From: RGIG426 sp045598065
GTDB lineage: Bacteria; Bacillota; Clostridia; Oscillospirales; Acutalibacteraceae
Direction: 5' to 3'
Assembly: GCA_045598065.1 (NCBI GenBank)
Contig: JAZLLJ010000051.1
Span: 1-25,563, forward strand
DNA: 25,563 nucleotides
The notes under the pieces: model-generated
Seen by the model: only the letters and a program-made list of their open reading frames with translations
Told to the model about the DNA's origin: nothing
Database searches by the model: none
Position numbers and translations under genes: made by a program
In this document: positions 1 through 5,788 of the stretch, in pieces
How the letters are laid out: every line of letters begins with the position of its first letter
Position numbering within the stretch: the stretch's first letter is position 1

Positions 1-852
1 CACTTTGGCGCCGCTGGCTTTTTCGAACGCGGCAACCATCTCGAGTACGCTGTAACCGCGGCCGGTGCCGAGGTTGAAGATTTCCGCGCCTTGATGGTCG
101 GCGGCGTAGGCAACGGCTTTCACGTGGCCGCGCGCGAGGTCCACAACGTGGATATAGTCGCGCACACCGGTGCCGTCCGGCGTGTCGTAGTCGTTACCGA
201 AAACGGACAGCTGCGGCAGTTTGCCAACCGCAACTTGGGAGATATACGGCATCAGGTTGTTCGGGATACCGTTCGGATCTTCGCCGATCAGGCCGGACGC
301 GTGCGCGCCGATGGGGTTAAAGTAACGAAGCAGAACGACCGACCAATCCGGATCGGAGATGCAGAGGTCTTTGAGGATGCGCTCGATCATCGCTTTGGTC
401 GCACCGTAGGGGTTGGTCGTGTCGCCGAGCGGCATTTGCTCGTTCAGCGGAGACGGGTTCAAATCGCCGTAAACGGTAGCGGACGAGCTGAACACGAGGC
501 GTTTGCAGCCTTCTTCCGCCATCACTTCAAGCAGAGCAACCGCGCCGCCGATGTTGTTGTCGTAATATTTAAGGGGCAGTTTCACCGACTCGCCGACGGC
601 TTTGGAGCCGGCAAAGTGGGTGACCGCGTCGATTTTGTTCTCTTGGAACACTTTGCGCAGAGCCTCTTTATCGCGGATGTCGATGTCGTACTCTTTGAGG
701 TCTTTGCCGGTGATTTTGCGAACGCGGCGCAGAGCCTCGGGGCTGGAGTTGTCGTGGTTGTCGACGACAATCACGTCGTAGCCGGCGTTGAGCAGTTCAA
801 CGCAGGTGTGGCTGCCGATATAGCCGCAGCCGCCGGTGGTAAGAATAGTCAT
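1..852 (-). CDS. galE: UDP-glucose 4-epimerase (3' end outside window)
   Basis: Interconverts UDP-glucose and UDP-galactose with a tightly bound NAD+, feeding galactose catabolism and surface polysaccharide synthesis in the cytosol. The first 284 codons are visible; the family is about 330-340 residues, so roughly 50 C-terminal residues lie beyond the window edge. The protein begins MTILTTGGCGYIGSHTCVEL, carrying the TGGxGYIGSH Rossmann dinucleotide motif. Later segments include FSSSATVYG and NPYGATKAMIE, which hold the catalytic Ser/Thr and the YxxxK pair, and LRYFNPIGAH. The ATG at 850-852 is preceded by AAAGGAGG about 9 bases upstream. A promoter lies at 893-920, so the gene appears to be transcribed alone rather than with the four-helix gene behind it. 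Nothing looks broken. The call rests on whole-length family resemblance and is firm. Confidence 0.95.
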   Translation of the reverse strand, partial: MTILTTGGCGYIGSHTCVELLNAGYDVIVVDNHDNSSPEALRRVRKITGKDLKEYDIDIRDKEALRKVFQENKIDAVTHFAGSKAVGESVKLPLKYYDNNIGGAVALLEVMAEEGCKRLVFSSSATVYGDLNPSPLNEQMPLGDTTNPYGATKAMIERILKDLCISDPDWSVVLLRYFNPIGAHASGLIGEDPNGIPNNLMPYISQVAVGKLPQLSVFGNDYDTPDGTGVRDYIHVVDLARGHVKAVAYAADHQGAEIFNLGTGRGYSVLEMVAAFEKASGAKV

Positions 853-892
853 TGGAAAAAATCCTCCTTTAAGCGATTATGCTACAAAAACC

Positions 893-920
893 ATTATACC
901 CCTTTTTTTGATAATTGCAA
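893..920 (-). promoter_or_regulatory. sigmaA promoter of galE
   Basis: Read on the minus strand, TTGCAA (915-920) is separated by 16 bases from a perfect TATAAT (893-898). The start codon is about 40 bases downstream. The CCCC and GGGG flanking the spacer can also pair as a small hairpin, of unknown meaning. Confidence 0.75.
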
Positions 921-930
921 GGGGAAATGC

Positions 931-957
931 AAATTAAGAATTAAAAATTAAGAATTC
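931..957. repeat. AT-rich tandem repeat, two copies of AATTAAGAATT
   Basis: The 11-mer AATTAAGAATT occurs at 932-942 and again at 946-956, separated by AAA. It lies in the gap between galE and the four-helix gene. Low-complexity repeats of this kind are common between genes in Clostridia. No function is visible. Confidence 0.6.
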
Positions 958-975
958 AGAATCGGGGGAAAAAGG

Positions 976-1011
976 AAAACCGACAAACCTCAAAAGAGGC
1001 TTGTCGGTTTT
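976..1011 (-). terminator. Rho-independent terminator of the four-helix gene
   Basis: A 16-base arm (976-991), an AAAA loop and a 16-base arm (996-1011) pair along their length. The single imperfect pair is an A-C mismatch in plus-strand RNA but a G-U wobble in minus-strand RNA, so it works best for minus transcripts. The minus transcript continues into a T-rich tract. The left arm AAAACCGACAAACCTC is identical to that of the tRNA-array terminator at 1529-1563. Confidence 0.8.
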
Positions 1012-1012
1012 A

Positions 1013-1354
1013 TTATTTGCTTTTTGCCGTGTTGATAGAGGAAATCAAGATTTTCTTGACCTCTATGCAATTTTCTAAAACACGACGGTCATCGTAATAG
1101 CCGCTTTCTAAAAGCAATTCTAACCAGTATTCGCTTTCGCTGCATTCTTTGAGAGCGATTTGTAATTTAGCCACAAAATCGGCTTTTCCGTGTGCATAAA
1201 ATGCCTCGCGGATGTTTGCGCCGACACTTGTTCCGCTTCGGATGAGTTGATTGGTCAAAACGGTTTCTTTTTTTGTCGATTTTACGATGTTACATACCCG
1301 AATAATCTCTAACGCGAATTCTTTTGATTTTGTCAATAAAGGGCTGTCTTTCAT
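1013..1354 (-). CDS. Four helix bundle protein (S23/IVP family)
   Basis: A 113-residue cytosolic protein of the four-helix-bundle family first known from proteins encoded in 23S rRNA intervening sequences. The molecular role of the family is not established. The diagnostic segment SGTSVGANIREA (around residues 40-52) is present, followed by a DFVAKLQIALKECSESEYWL stretch typical of helix 3. Length matches the family (about 110-125 residues). The ATG at 1352-1354 sits behind GAGGTGAT, its own promoter lies at 1375-1403, and a terminator follows the stop almost directly, so it is a single-gene unit. It lies between two copies of nearly the same terminator hairpin and beside a tRNA array, which may mean it was inserted there. 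No rRNA gene is in this window, so it is not a current rRNA intervening sequence. Confidence 0.88.
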   Translation of the reverse strand: MKDSPLLTKSKEFALEIIRVCNIVKSTKKETVLTNQLIRSGTSVGANIREAFYAHGKADFVAKLQIALKECSESEYWLELLLESGYYDDRRVLENCIEVKKILISSINTAKSK

Positions 1355-1374
1355 TCAAATCACCTCTATAAATC

Positions 1375-1403
1375 AGTCTACCACAAAACATTATTTTTTG
1401 CAA
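1375..1403 (-). promoter_or_regulatory. sigmaA promoter of the four-helix gene
   Basis: On the minus strand TTGCAA (1398-1403) and TAGACT (1375-1380) are separated by 17 bases. The start codon lies about 20 bases downstream with a GAGGTGAT ribosome binding site between. Confidence 0.6.
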
Positions 1404-1442
1404 GGCAACGCCTTGCTTTGTCCGCACAAGCGGACACCCTAC

Positions 1443-1527
1443 TTCTTCACTGTTCACTATTACTTCTTACATCCCAAAAGCCGACACCGGAAGTTAGTGA
1501 AAAGTGAATAGTGAATAGTGAAAAAGT
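1443..1527. repeat. Imperfect inverted repeat with AGTGAAT tandem units
   Basis: The right side (1494-1527) holds tandem AGTGAATAGTGAATAGTGAA units. The left side (1443-1468) holds the approximate complement TTCACTGTTCACTATT. Together they could form a long imperfect hairpin just downstream, in minus orientation, of the tRNA array. The rest of the gap 1404-1528 holds two further small palindromes, GCAAGGC/GCCTTGC and TGTCCG/CGGACA, and no gene that I can support. Confidence 0.5.
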
Positions 1528-1528
1528 A

Positions 1529-1563
1529 AAACCGACAAACCTCTTGCGAGATTTGTCGGTTTT
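1529..1563 (-). terminator. Rho-independent terminator of the tRNA array
   Basis: Arms of 16 bases close a TTGC loop (GCAA in the minus RNA, a GNRA tetraloop). The one irregular pair is a wobble only on the minus strand. It begins immediately after the CCA end of tRNA-Gln, so it ends the four-tRNA transcript. Confidence 0.85.
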
Positions 1564-1637
1564 TGGCTGGGATGGCAAGAATCGAACTTGCACGGGCAGA
1601 GTCAAAGTCTGCTGTCCTACCACTAGACTACATCCCA
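1564..1637 (-). tRNA. tRNA-Gln (anticodon TTG)
   Basis: The minus strand reads TGGGATG at the 5' end, pairing with CATCCCA at the 3' end, followed by discriminator G and an encoded CCA. The anticodon loop CTTTGAC, closed by GCAGA/TCTGC, gives TTG. The T arm carries GTTCGATTC. It is the last gene of the array and its CCA abuts the terminator. Confidence 0.95.
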
Positions 1638-1640
1638 AAA

Positions 1641-1718
1641 TGGGGTGGGTGATGGGAGTCGAACCCACGACCTCCAGGGCCACAACCTGGCACTCTAACC
1701 AACTGAGCTACACCCACC
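1641..1718 (-). tRNA. tRNA-His (anticodon GTG)
   Basis: The acceptor stem is GTGGGTG/CACCCAC, with discriminator C73 and encoded CCA. Position 1718 supplies the genomic G(-1) opposite C73 that histidyl-tRNA synthetase requires. The anticodon loop TTGTGGC, closed by CCAGG/CCTGG, reads GTG. Confidence 0.95.
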
Positions 1719-1720
1719 AT

Positions 1721-1740
1721 ATTAGCCTAAAAAGGCTAAT
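1721..1740 (-). other. Small hairpin between tRNA-His and tRNA-Arg
   Basis: ATTAGCC (1721-1727) and GGCTAAT (1734-1740) pair perfectly around TAAAAA. The right arm shares its last base with the CCA end of tRNA-Arg. It is probably a processing spacer rather than a terminator, because it has no T-tract and sits inside the array. Confidence 0.45.
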
Positions 1741-1816
1741 GGCGCGCCTGAAGGGACTCGAACCCCTGGCCCTCTGCTTAGAAGGCAGATGCTCTATCCA
1801 GCTGAGCTACAGGCGC
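1740..1816 (-). tRNA. tRNA-Arg (anticodon TCT)
   Basis: The acceptor stem is GCGCCTG/CAGGCGC, followed by discriminator G and encoded CCA. The anticodon loop CTTCTAA, closed by TCTGC/GCAGA, gives TCT, reading AGA/AGG. D arm (AGCTCAGCTGG) and T arm (GGTTCGAGTCC) are standard. Confidence 0.95.
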
Positions 1817-1825
1817 ACGTTCAAG

Positions 1826-1899
1826 TGGAGCGGGTGATGGGAATCGAACCCACGCAACCAGCTTGGAAGGCTGGGGCTCTACCATTGAGCTACACCCGC
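1826..1899 (-). tRNA. tRNA-Gly (anticodon TCC)
   Basis: The acceptor stem is GCGGGTG/CACCCGC, with discriminator U73 and encoded CCA. The anticodon loop CTTCCAA, closed by CCAGC/GCTGG, gives TCC, reading GGA/GGG. It is the first gene of the array, about 27 bases after the -10 element. Confidence 0.95.
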
Positions 1900-1926
1900 G
1901 TTTCCCCAAAAATTCAGGCAAAGGTT

Positions 1927-1955
1927 ATAATACCACACGGCGGTGGCCGTGTCAA
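1927..1955 (-). promoter_or_regulatory. Strong sigmaA promoter of the tRNA array
   Basis: On the minus strand a perfect TTGACA (1950-1955) is followed after exactly 17 bases by TATTAT (1927-1932). The spacer contains a perfect inverted repeat, ACACGGC/GCCGTGT around CACC, that overlaps the end of the -35 element. Nothing else in the 118-base gap between the array and the next gene could start the transcript. Confidence 0.85.
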
Positions 1956-1968
1956 GCGATATTTTCAC

Positions 1969-2008
1969 AAAAAAACACCGTGCTCCAAATTTTTTTGAAG
2001 CACGGTGA
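1969..2008 (-). terminator. Rho-independent terminator of the lipoprotein/dockerin-CAP operon
   Basis: CACCGTGCT (1976-1984) and AGCACGGTG (1999-2007) pair, and the minus-strand RNA then runs into seven U residues (1969-1975). It begins 10 bases past the stop of the dockerin-CAP gene. A second pair of arms, GATATTTTCAC upstream and GTGAAAATATC downstream, surrounds it and would compete with the base of the hairpin. Confidence 0.85.
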
Positions 2009-2017
2009 AAATATCGG

Positions 2018-3187
2018 TTAGTTGAGGGTTAAAATCGACCAATATCCGGTGGTTTCGTCATAGCCGATACCGATACGGGTATAACTGCTGTCTAACCACT
2101 CGCTGTAATCGCCGCCGGGTGCCCAAATATTCTGGGCATCTTTCAGCGACTTGCAAGCAGGGGAAAATCCTACGTGGTTGTTGACCAGGCGATAGGTAAT
2201 GCCGTTTTGGGTAAGGATAGAGGTGTATTTGCTGCCGTCCGGTCGCGTAAAGGACATTTTGCCGAGTTTTCCCTGTTCTTTGGCGAGAGTGGTGGCGGCG
2301 CTTTGCAGTGTTGCGTTGGTAGTATATGCCTTCAACCCTTTGGCGGCGCGCGCTTGGTTGATGTCCGCCAACAGAGCGGCCGTCATCTTGGCGGTGGTTT
2401 CGGGATCGGCAGGGAAGGTGGAGCCGGTTTTGGTGAAGAAGATTTGCACCCAACTGTGGGTGGTTTTGTCATAGCCGATGCCGATATGCGTGAAACTGGC
2501 GGTAAGAATGTTGGCTTTGTGTCCCTCGGAATTCATCCATCCGGCCATTACGTCTTCGGCGGTTAAGTAACCTTTGGCGATGTTTTCGCCGGCGGCAATG
2601 TAGCTGACTCCGGCTTCGTCCAGTGCCGTAAAACTGGATTTTCCGTTGGGACGTACGTGGTCGAACACCACCGGCACTTCTTTTGCACGGACGTTGGCGG
2701 CATCACAGGCCTTTTCGTCGATAATCAGTGCGGAAAGTCCCACTTTTGCGCGTTCGTTATTGACGAGAGTCAGGATTTTTTGCTGTTGGGTGGAATACGG
2801 AGAGGCCGCTGTGGGAGTGGTGGGTTTTTGCGTAGTTGTCGTGGGCTTTTGCGTAGTTGTTGTGGGGCGTTTCGTGGTGGAAACGGTGCCGTTTACGACT
2901 TCATACCCTGCCAGCGCCAACCGCATCAGCAGTACGTCTTTCATGTTGAGGTTGCCGTCTTCGTTCATATCCGCGGCGACCGAGGCAGAGGGAAGAACCC
3001 CTGCCAGATATTTGCGCAGTGCCAACACGTCTTTCAGATTAAAAGCGCCGTTGTCGTCGGCATCGCCCTGCACACCGAATGTCGCCGTGGCAGTAGGATT
3101 GTCCGCGGAAACGGAGATACAGCAAAGGGTACACAATAAGGCGCAGACGGACAGCAAGGCCACTATTTTTTTAGAAAGAAAGCGCAT
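2018..3187 (-). CDS. Secreted dockerin protein with two CAP domains
   Basis: A 389-residue exported protein. Residues 1-29 form a signal peptide (a KK pair, then a hydrophobic core). Residues 41-95 form a type I dockerin: two calcium-binding segments, GDADDNGAFNLKDV and ADMNEDGNLNMKDV, each followed by a helix. A TTKRPTTTTQKPTTTT-type linker (105-127) leads to a CAP/SCP domain (about 135-255) with the GENIAKG signature, SEGHKANIL and FTHIGIGY. A second, more diverged CAP-like domain (about 262-389) keeps SYTRIGIGY but lacks the GEN signature. Dockerins bind cohesins on cellulosomal scaffoldins or cell-wall anchors, so this protein is probably attached to a surface complex. CAP domains in bacteria have no single known activity. 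The ATG at 3185-3187 follows GGAGGG by five bases. The gene starts 13 bases after the lipoprotein gene, with which it is probably cotranscribed. Confidence 0.88.
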   Translation of the reverse strand: MRFLSKKIVALLSVCALLCTLCCISVSADNPTATATFGVQGDADDNGAFNLKDVLALRKYLAGVLPSASVAADMNEDGNLNMKDVLLMRLALAGYEVVNGTVSTTKRPTTTTQKPTTTTQKPTTPTAASPYSTQQQKILTLVNNERAKVGLSALIIDEKACDAANVRAKEVPVVFDHVRPNGKSSFTALDEAGVSYIAAGENIAKGYLTAEDVMAGWMNSEGHKANILTASFTHIGIGYDKTTHSWVQIFFTKTGSTFPADPETTAKMTAALLADINQARAAKGLKAYTTNATLQSAATTLAKEQGKLGKMSFTRPDGSKYTSILTQNGITYRLVNNHVGFSPACKSLKDAQNIWAPGGDYSEWLDSSYTRIGIGYDETTGYWSILTLN

Positions 3188-3200
3188 ACAAACCCTCCGT

Positions 3201-3986
3201 TCAGTCGGTTTTCAAATAGAAGCGTTTTCGCGAGCCGACGCCGACGAATTCGCCGGAAACCGGGCGAAATAAAATGGTCGGCGGGGGCGAAAACAACGGG
3301 ATAAACAACGGTTCATCGGTGGGAGAAATAGTGGATTTTCCGGCGGAAAGTAACACGGAGAATCCGGTGGAAGCCTCTTCGGAATAGGCGGAAAATCCGG
3401 CTTCGAACGCCGCCACCGCCGTAAGACCGCGCAAGGTAACGTAGTCTTCGGGGCGGTCAAACTCTTCTGCCGGTTTCGACAACAGCCGCCGCAGTTGCGA
3501 GGCGGAAAGCGCTATGGAAGTGTCGTGTTGTCTTACGGTATCTACAGTATATACGAAAGAGGGTGGGTTTGTAAAGAGTAAATTATTACCCGTTTTGGAA
3601 AGTGCCTTATAAAAACCGCTGTCGGCATTCGAGACGTCGACCGATAGTACACGGTCAATCGGAATGCTCATTTCGGAAAATGCATCCTTGACACGGGAAA
3701 AATCCGTGAGACTGCCATTGGCAAAAAGCGTTCGAAAAGTGGTTTCCCAACCGAATTCCGGGCAAAATACCGTTTCACTTGGATAGGGAGAAACGGCGAG
3801 AATGTTGTCGCCGGAAAAGCGCAGAATAACAAATGCTTGGGCGCCGGTGCGGTCGTAGGGAACGACCAAAAATGTACGAGCAGGAAGAAGCGATTTGTCG
3901 GCGGTTTTCGAAGCGGTTTTTCCCTCGTTACAGCCGCTGAAAACCACGCAAAAAAGACAAAACACCGCCAAAAGACGTTTCTTCAT
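3201..3986 (-). CDS. Putative lipoprotein, distantly LCP-like
   Basis: A 261-residue protein starting with a lipoprotein signal peptide (MKKRLLAVFCLFCVVFSGC), so Cys19 would be lipidated and the protein anchored outside the membrane. The body resembles, weakly, the LytR-CpsA-Psr fold. FLVVPYDRTGAQAFVILRF is followed by ILAVSPYPSETVF where LCP proteins have their IPRDT strand, then IPIDRVLSVDVSNADSGFYK, matching the usual hydrophobic-Asp strand and following helix. The conserved arginines expected in LCP transferases are not obvious, so it may be an inactive relative. The ATG at 3984-3986 follows GAGGGGG. It is the first gene of an operon with the dockerin-CAP gene; I could not place its promoter with confidence. 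The lipoprotein call is firm and the LCP relation is inference. Confidence 0.7.
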   Translation of the reverse strand: MKKRLLAVFCLFCVVFSGCNEGKTASKTADKSLLPARTFLVVPYDRTGAQAFVILRFSGDNILAVSPYPSETVFCPEFGWETTFRTLFANGSLTDFSRVKDAFSEMSIPIDRVLSVDVSNADSGFYKALSKTGNNLLFTNPPSFVYTVDTVRQHDTSIALSASQLRRLLSKPAEEFDRPEDYVTLRGLTAVAAFEAGFSAYSEEASTGFSVLLSAGKSTISPTDEPLFIPLFSPPPTILFRPVSGEFVGVGSRKRFYLKTD

Positions 3987-4061
3987 ACTGCAAACCCCCT
4001 CGTTTTTGGCAATAGTATGCGAAAAAAGCGGTATTTTACCCCGAAAAAAGCGAAAAAAAGC

Positions 4062-4090
4062 TTGACAACTTTTTAGAAAGGGAATATAAT
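4062..4090 (+). promoter_or_regulatory. Consensus sigmaA promoter of the T-box operon
   Basis: TTGACA (4062-4067) and TATAAT (4085-4090) are both perfect and are spaced 17 bases apart. Transcription should start near 4097, giving a leader of about 295 bases before the first start codon at 4391. An ideal promoter with a strong leader attenuator fits control at termination rather than at initiation. Confidence 0.92.
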
Positions 4091-4130
4091 GGGGCTAATC
4101 TTTTGTTTATTGTTATCTAACCTATAATAT

Positions 4131-4377
4131 AAAGGTGATGACGGAACGGCGCAGGTGCAGAGGTCCCAGAGAGTCGGCGGTGGCTGTGATGCCGGCACTG
4201 AAACGCTTGCGTGCTCTTTCCCGAACCGCGTTTTTGAAGCCCTTTTGGGTGGGTAGGAAACGCCGCTTTTCGCGCGTTAAGCGGATTTGAGTGACCGATT
4301 TTTCGAAATCGGTAATGTGGGTGGTACCGCGGTAGATTTTATCGTCCCAGAGCTTCGGCTTTGGGACGTTTTATTTT
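4131..4377 (+). promoter_or_regulatory. T-box riboswitch (tRNA-sensing leader)
   Basis: The leader has the ordered landmarks of a T-box. GGTGATGACGG at 4134-4144 is the Stem I base and k-turn. AGAGAGTCGGCGGTGG, from 4168, is the AG-bulge and distal loop, closed by GCCGGC. TTTGAAGCC at 4233-4241 is the 3' side of the Stem I base. GCGTTAAGCGG...GAGTG is the Stem II region. A hairpin at 4293-4313 is Stem III, and GGGTGGTACCGCG at 4319-4331 is the antiterminator bulge. The bulge UGGU pairs with a tRNA end ACCA, so the sensed tRNA has discriminator A73. That excludes the usual bacterial Asn (G73) and Gly (U73) types and allows Leu, Ile, Val, Phe, Thr, Pro or Ala. The specifier triplet should lie in GAACCGCG (4223-4230), but I could not fix its register. 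Uncharged tRNA would prevent termination and switch the operon on. Confidence 0.9.
4343..4377 (+). terminator. T-box attenuator terminator
   Basis: CGTCCCA and TGGGACG close a stem with AGC/GCT and a TTCG tetraloop (4343-4368), followed by TTTTATTTT. The 5' arm region overlaps what the antiterminator would use, so the two structures are mutually exclusive. The ribosome binding site GGAGGAG begins immediately afterwards at 4378. Confidence 0.9.
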
Positions 4378-4390
4378 GGAGGAGAAACAC

Positions 4391-5788
4391 ATGAGAACAA
4401 TTCGGATTGCGGACGTTACAATGCGGGAAAACGCGTCGCTGACGTTCAAAGAAAAATTGGAGATGGCCAAACAACTGGAAAAGTTGCGCGTTGACGTCAT
4501 TGAAACGGCGCCTCTGGGCGACGAAAAAGCGGATGCGTTGGCGCTTCGTACCATGGCGACCATCGTGAAATCCGGTGTACTCTCCTGCTCGGTCGGCCTT
4601 TGCAAAGAAGGAATCGAGAAAACGTACGATGCGATTCACGAGGCGAAACGCCCCCGCTTGTCGGTGGTTGCTCCGGTGTCCAGTGTGCAGATGGAGTACT
4701 TGTGCCACAAGAAACCGCAGCCGATGCTCGAAGCAATCAAAGACGCGGTTGCGTTTGCGAAATCCCTTTGCGCCGACGTGGAGTTTGCAGCGAAAGATGC
4801 CACGCGCGCCGAGCCGGATTTTTTGGCGAGCGCGGTAAAAACGGCCTTGGAAGCAGGCGCTTGCACGGTGACGTTGTGCGATACCGCCGGCGAAAGTTTG
4901 CCGGAGGAGATTGCCGGTCTTATCAAAGCGCTGCTTGCTGCTGTTCCGGAATGTGAAGGCAAATTGGGTGTGGAGTGCAGTGATGCACTGCACACGGCAC
5001 AGGCGGCGGCGTTGTCCGCGGTGCTTGCAGGTGCCGGCGAAGTGAAAGCCGTTGTCGGCGGCAAGGGACTTCCCCGTTTGAGCGAACTGGCGGAGACACT
5101 GCGTATCAAGAGCGACGGACTGGGCATCGGTTTCGGCGTGAACACGTTGGAATTGCAGTCCGCTGTTAACCGCATCAACAAATGGCTCGGCGCCAAAGAG
5201 AGCAAGAGCCAACCGTTCGATAATGAATTGTGCGGAGACAAACCGGATGAGACGGCGCTGGATACCACCGCCACCATCAAAGAAGTGACCGCGTTTGCCA
5301 AAAAACTCGGCTATGACCTGTCCAAAGAGGACACGGTGAAAGTGTTTGACGAGTTCAACCGCGTGGCACAGCGCAAAGCCGTCGGTGCACGGGATATGGA
5401 GGCCATCATCGCTTCCACCGCGCTTCAAGTGCCGGAAACGTACCGTTTGGTGAGCTTTGTGTCCAACAACGGCAACACCATCACATCCACGTGCAGTGTG
5501 TCGCTCGAAAAAGAGGGCGAATTGTTGCAAGGTGTCGGCGCCGGCGACGGCCCGATTGATGCAGCGTTCTTGACCATTGAACAAATTCTCGGGCATCATT
5601 ACGAACTGGATGACTTCCAAATCCAAGCCGTGACCGAAGGCCGCGGCGCGGTGGGTGAGGCACTGGTGAAACTGCGTGCGGACGGGCGACTGTATTCCGG
5701 CCGCGGCGTGTCCACCGATATTATCGGTGCCAGTATTCGCGCTTACCTCAGCGCTCTTAACAAAATCGTTTACGAGGAGAAAGCATAA
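4391..5788 (+). CDS. LeuA/citramalate synthase-like protein with altered active site
   Basis: A 465-residue homologue of 2-isopropylmalate/citramalate synthases. Residues 3-270 form the HMGL-type TIM barrel and residues 345-460 the LeuA allosteric domain. The latter is well preserved, including GDGPIDAAFLTIEQILG and SGRGVSTDIIGASIRAYLSALN. The catalytic barrel is not. The DTTLRDGEQ motif reads DVTMRENAS (8-16), keeping the metal Asp and the Arg. The Glu of the FSxEDATR motif is Lys135 (FAAKDATR). The metal ligands His-x-His are Glu-Cys-Ser (195-197). NGIGERAGN reads VGGKGLPRL. Normal aldol condensation with acetyl-CoA is therefore doubtful; a new reaction or a regulatory role is possible. The ATG at 4391 follows GGAGGAG by six bases, and a further in-frame TTG at 4361 lies inside the terminator and is unlikely. 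It is the first gene after the T-box. Confidence 0.85.
   Translation: MRTIRIADVTMRENASLTFKEKLEMAKQLEKLRVDVIETAPLGDEKADALALRTMATIVKSGVLSCSVGLCKEGIEKTYDAIHEAKRPRLSVVAPVSSVQMEYLCHKKPQPMLEAIKDAVAFAKSLCADVEFAAKDATRAEPDFLASAVKTALEAGACTVTLCDTAGESLPEEIAGLIKALLAAVPECEGKLGVECSDALHTAQAAALSAVLAGAGEVKAVVGGKGLPRLSELAETLRIKSDGLGIGFGVNTLELQSAVNRINKWLGAKESKSQPFDNELCGDKPDETALDTTATIKEVTAFAKKLGYDLSKEDTVKVFDEFNRVAQRKAVGARDMEAIIASTALQVPETYRLVSFVSNNGNTITSTCSVSLEKEGELLQGVGAGDGPIDAAFLTIEQILGHHYELDDFQIQAVTEGRGAVGEALVKLRADGRLYSGRGVSTDIIGASIRAYLSALNKIVYEEKA

Noticed and set aside
91..951. A 286-codon plus-strand frame across galE
   Set aside because: The minus strand encodes an unmistakable GalE; this frame is its shadow and runs on through the galE promoter.
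931..1527. CRISPR-like or transposon ends in the AT-rich repeats around the four-helix gene
   Set aside because: The repeats are short, irregular and without spacers of uniform length; no transposase or target duplication is visible.
1511..1998. Overlapping plus-strand frames across the tRNA array
   Set aside because: They read through four tRNA genes and contain the repeated GxxPT/LSYT strings typical of translated antisense tRNAs.
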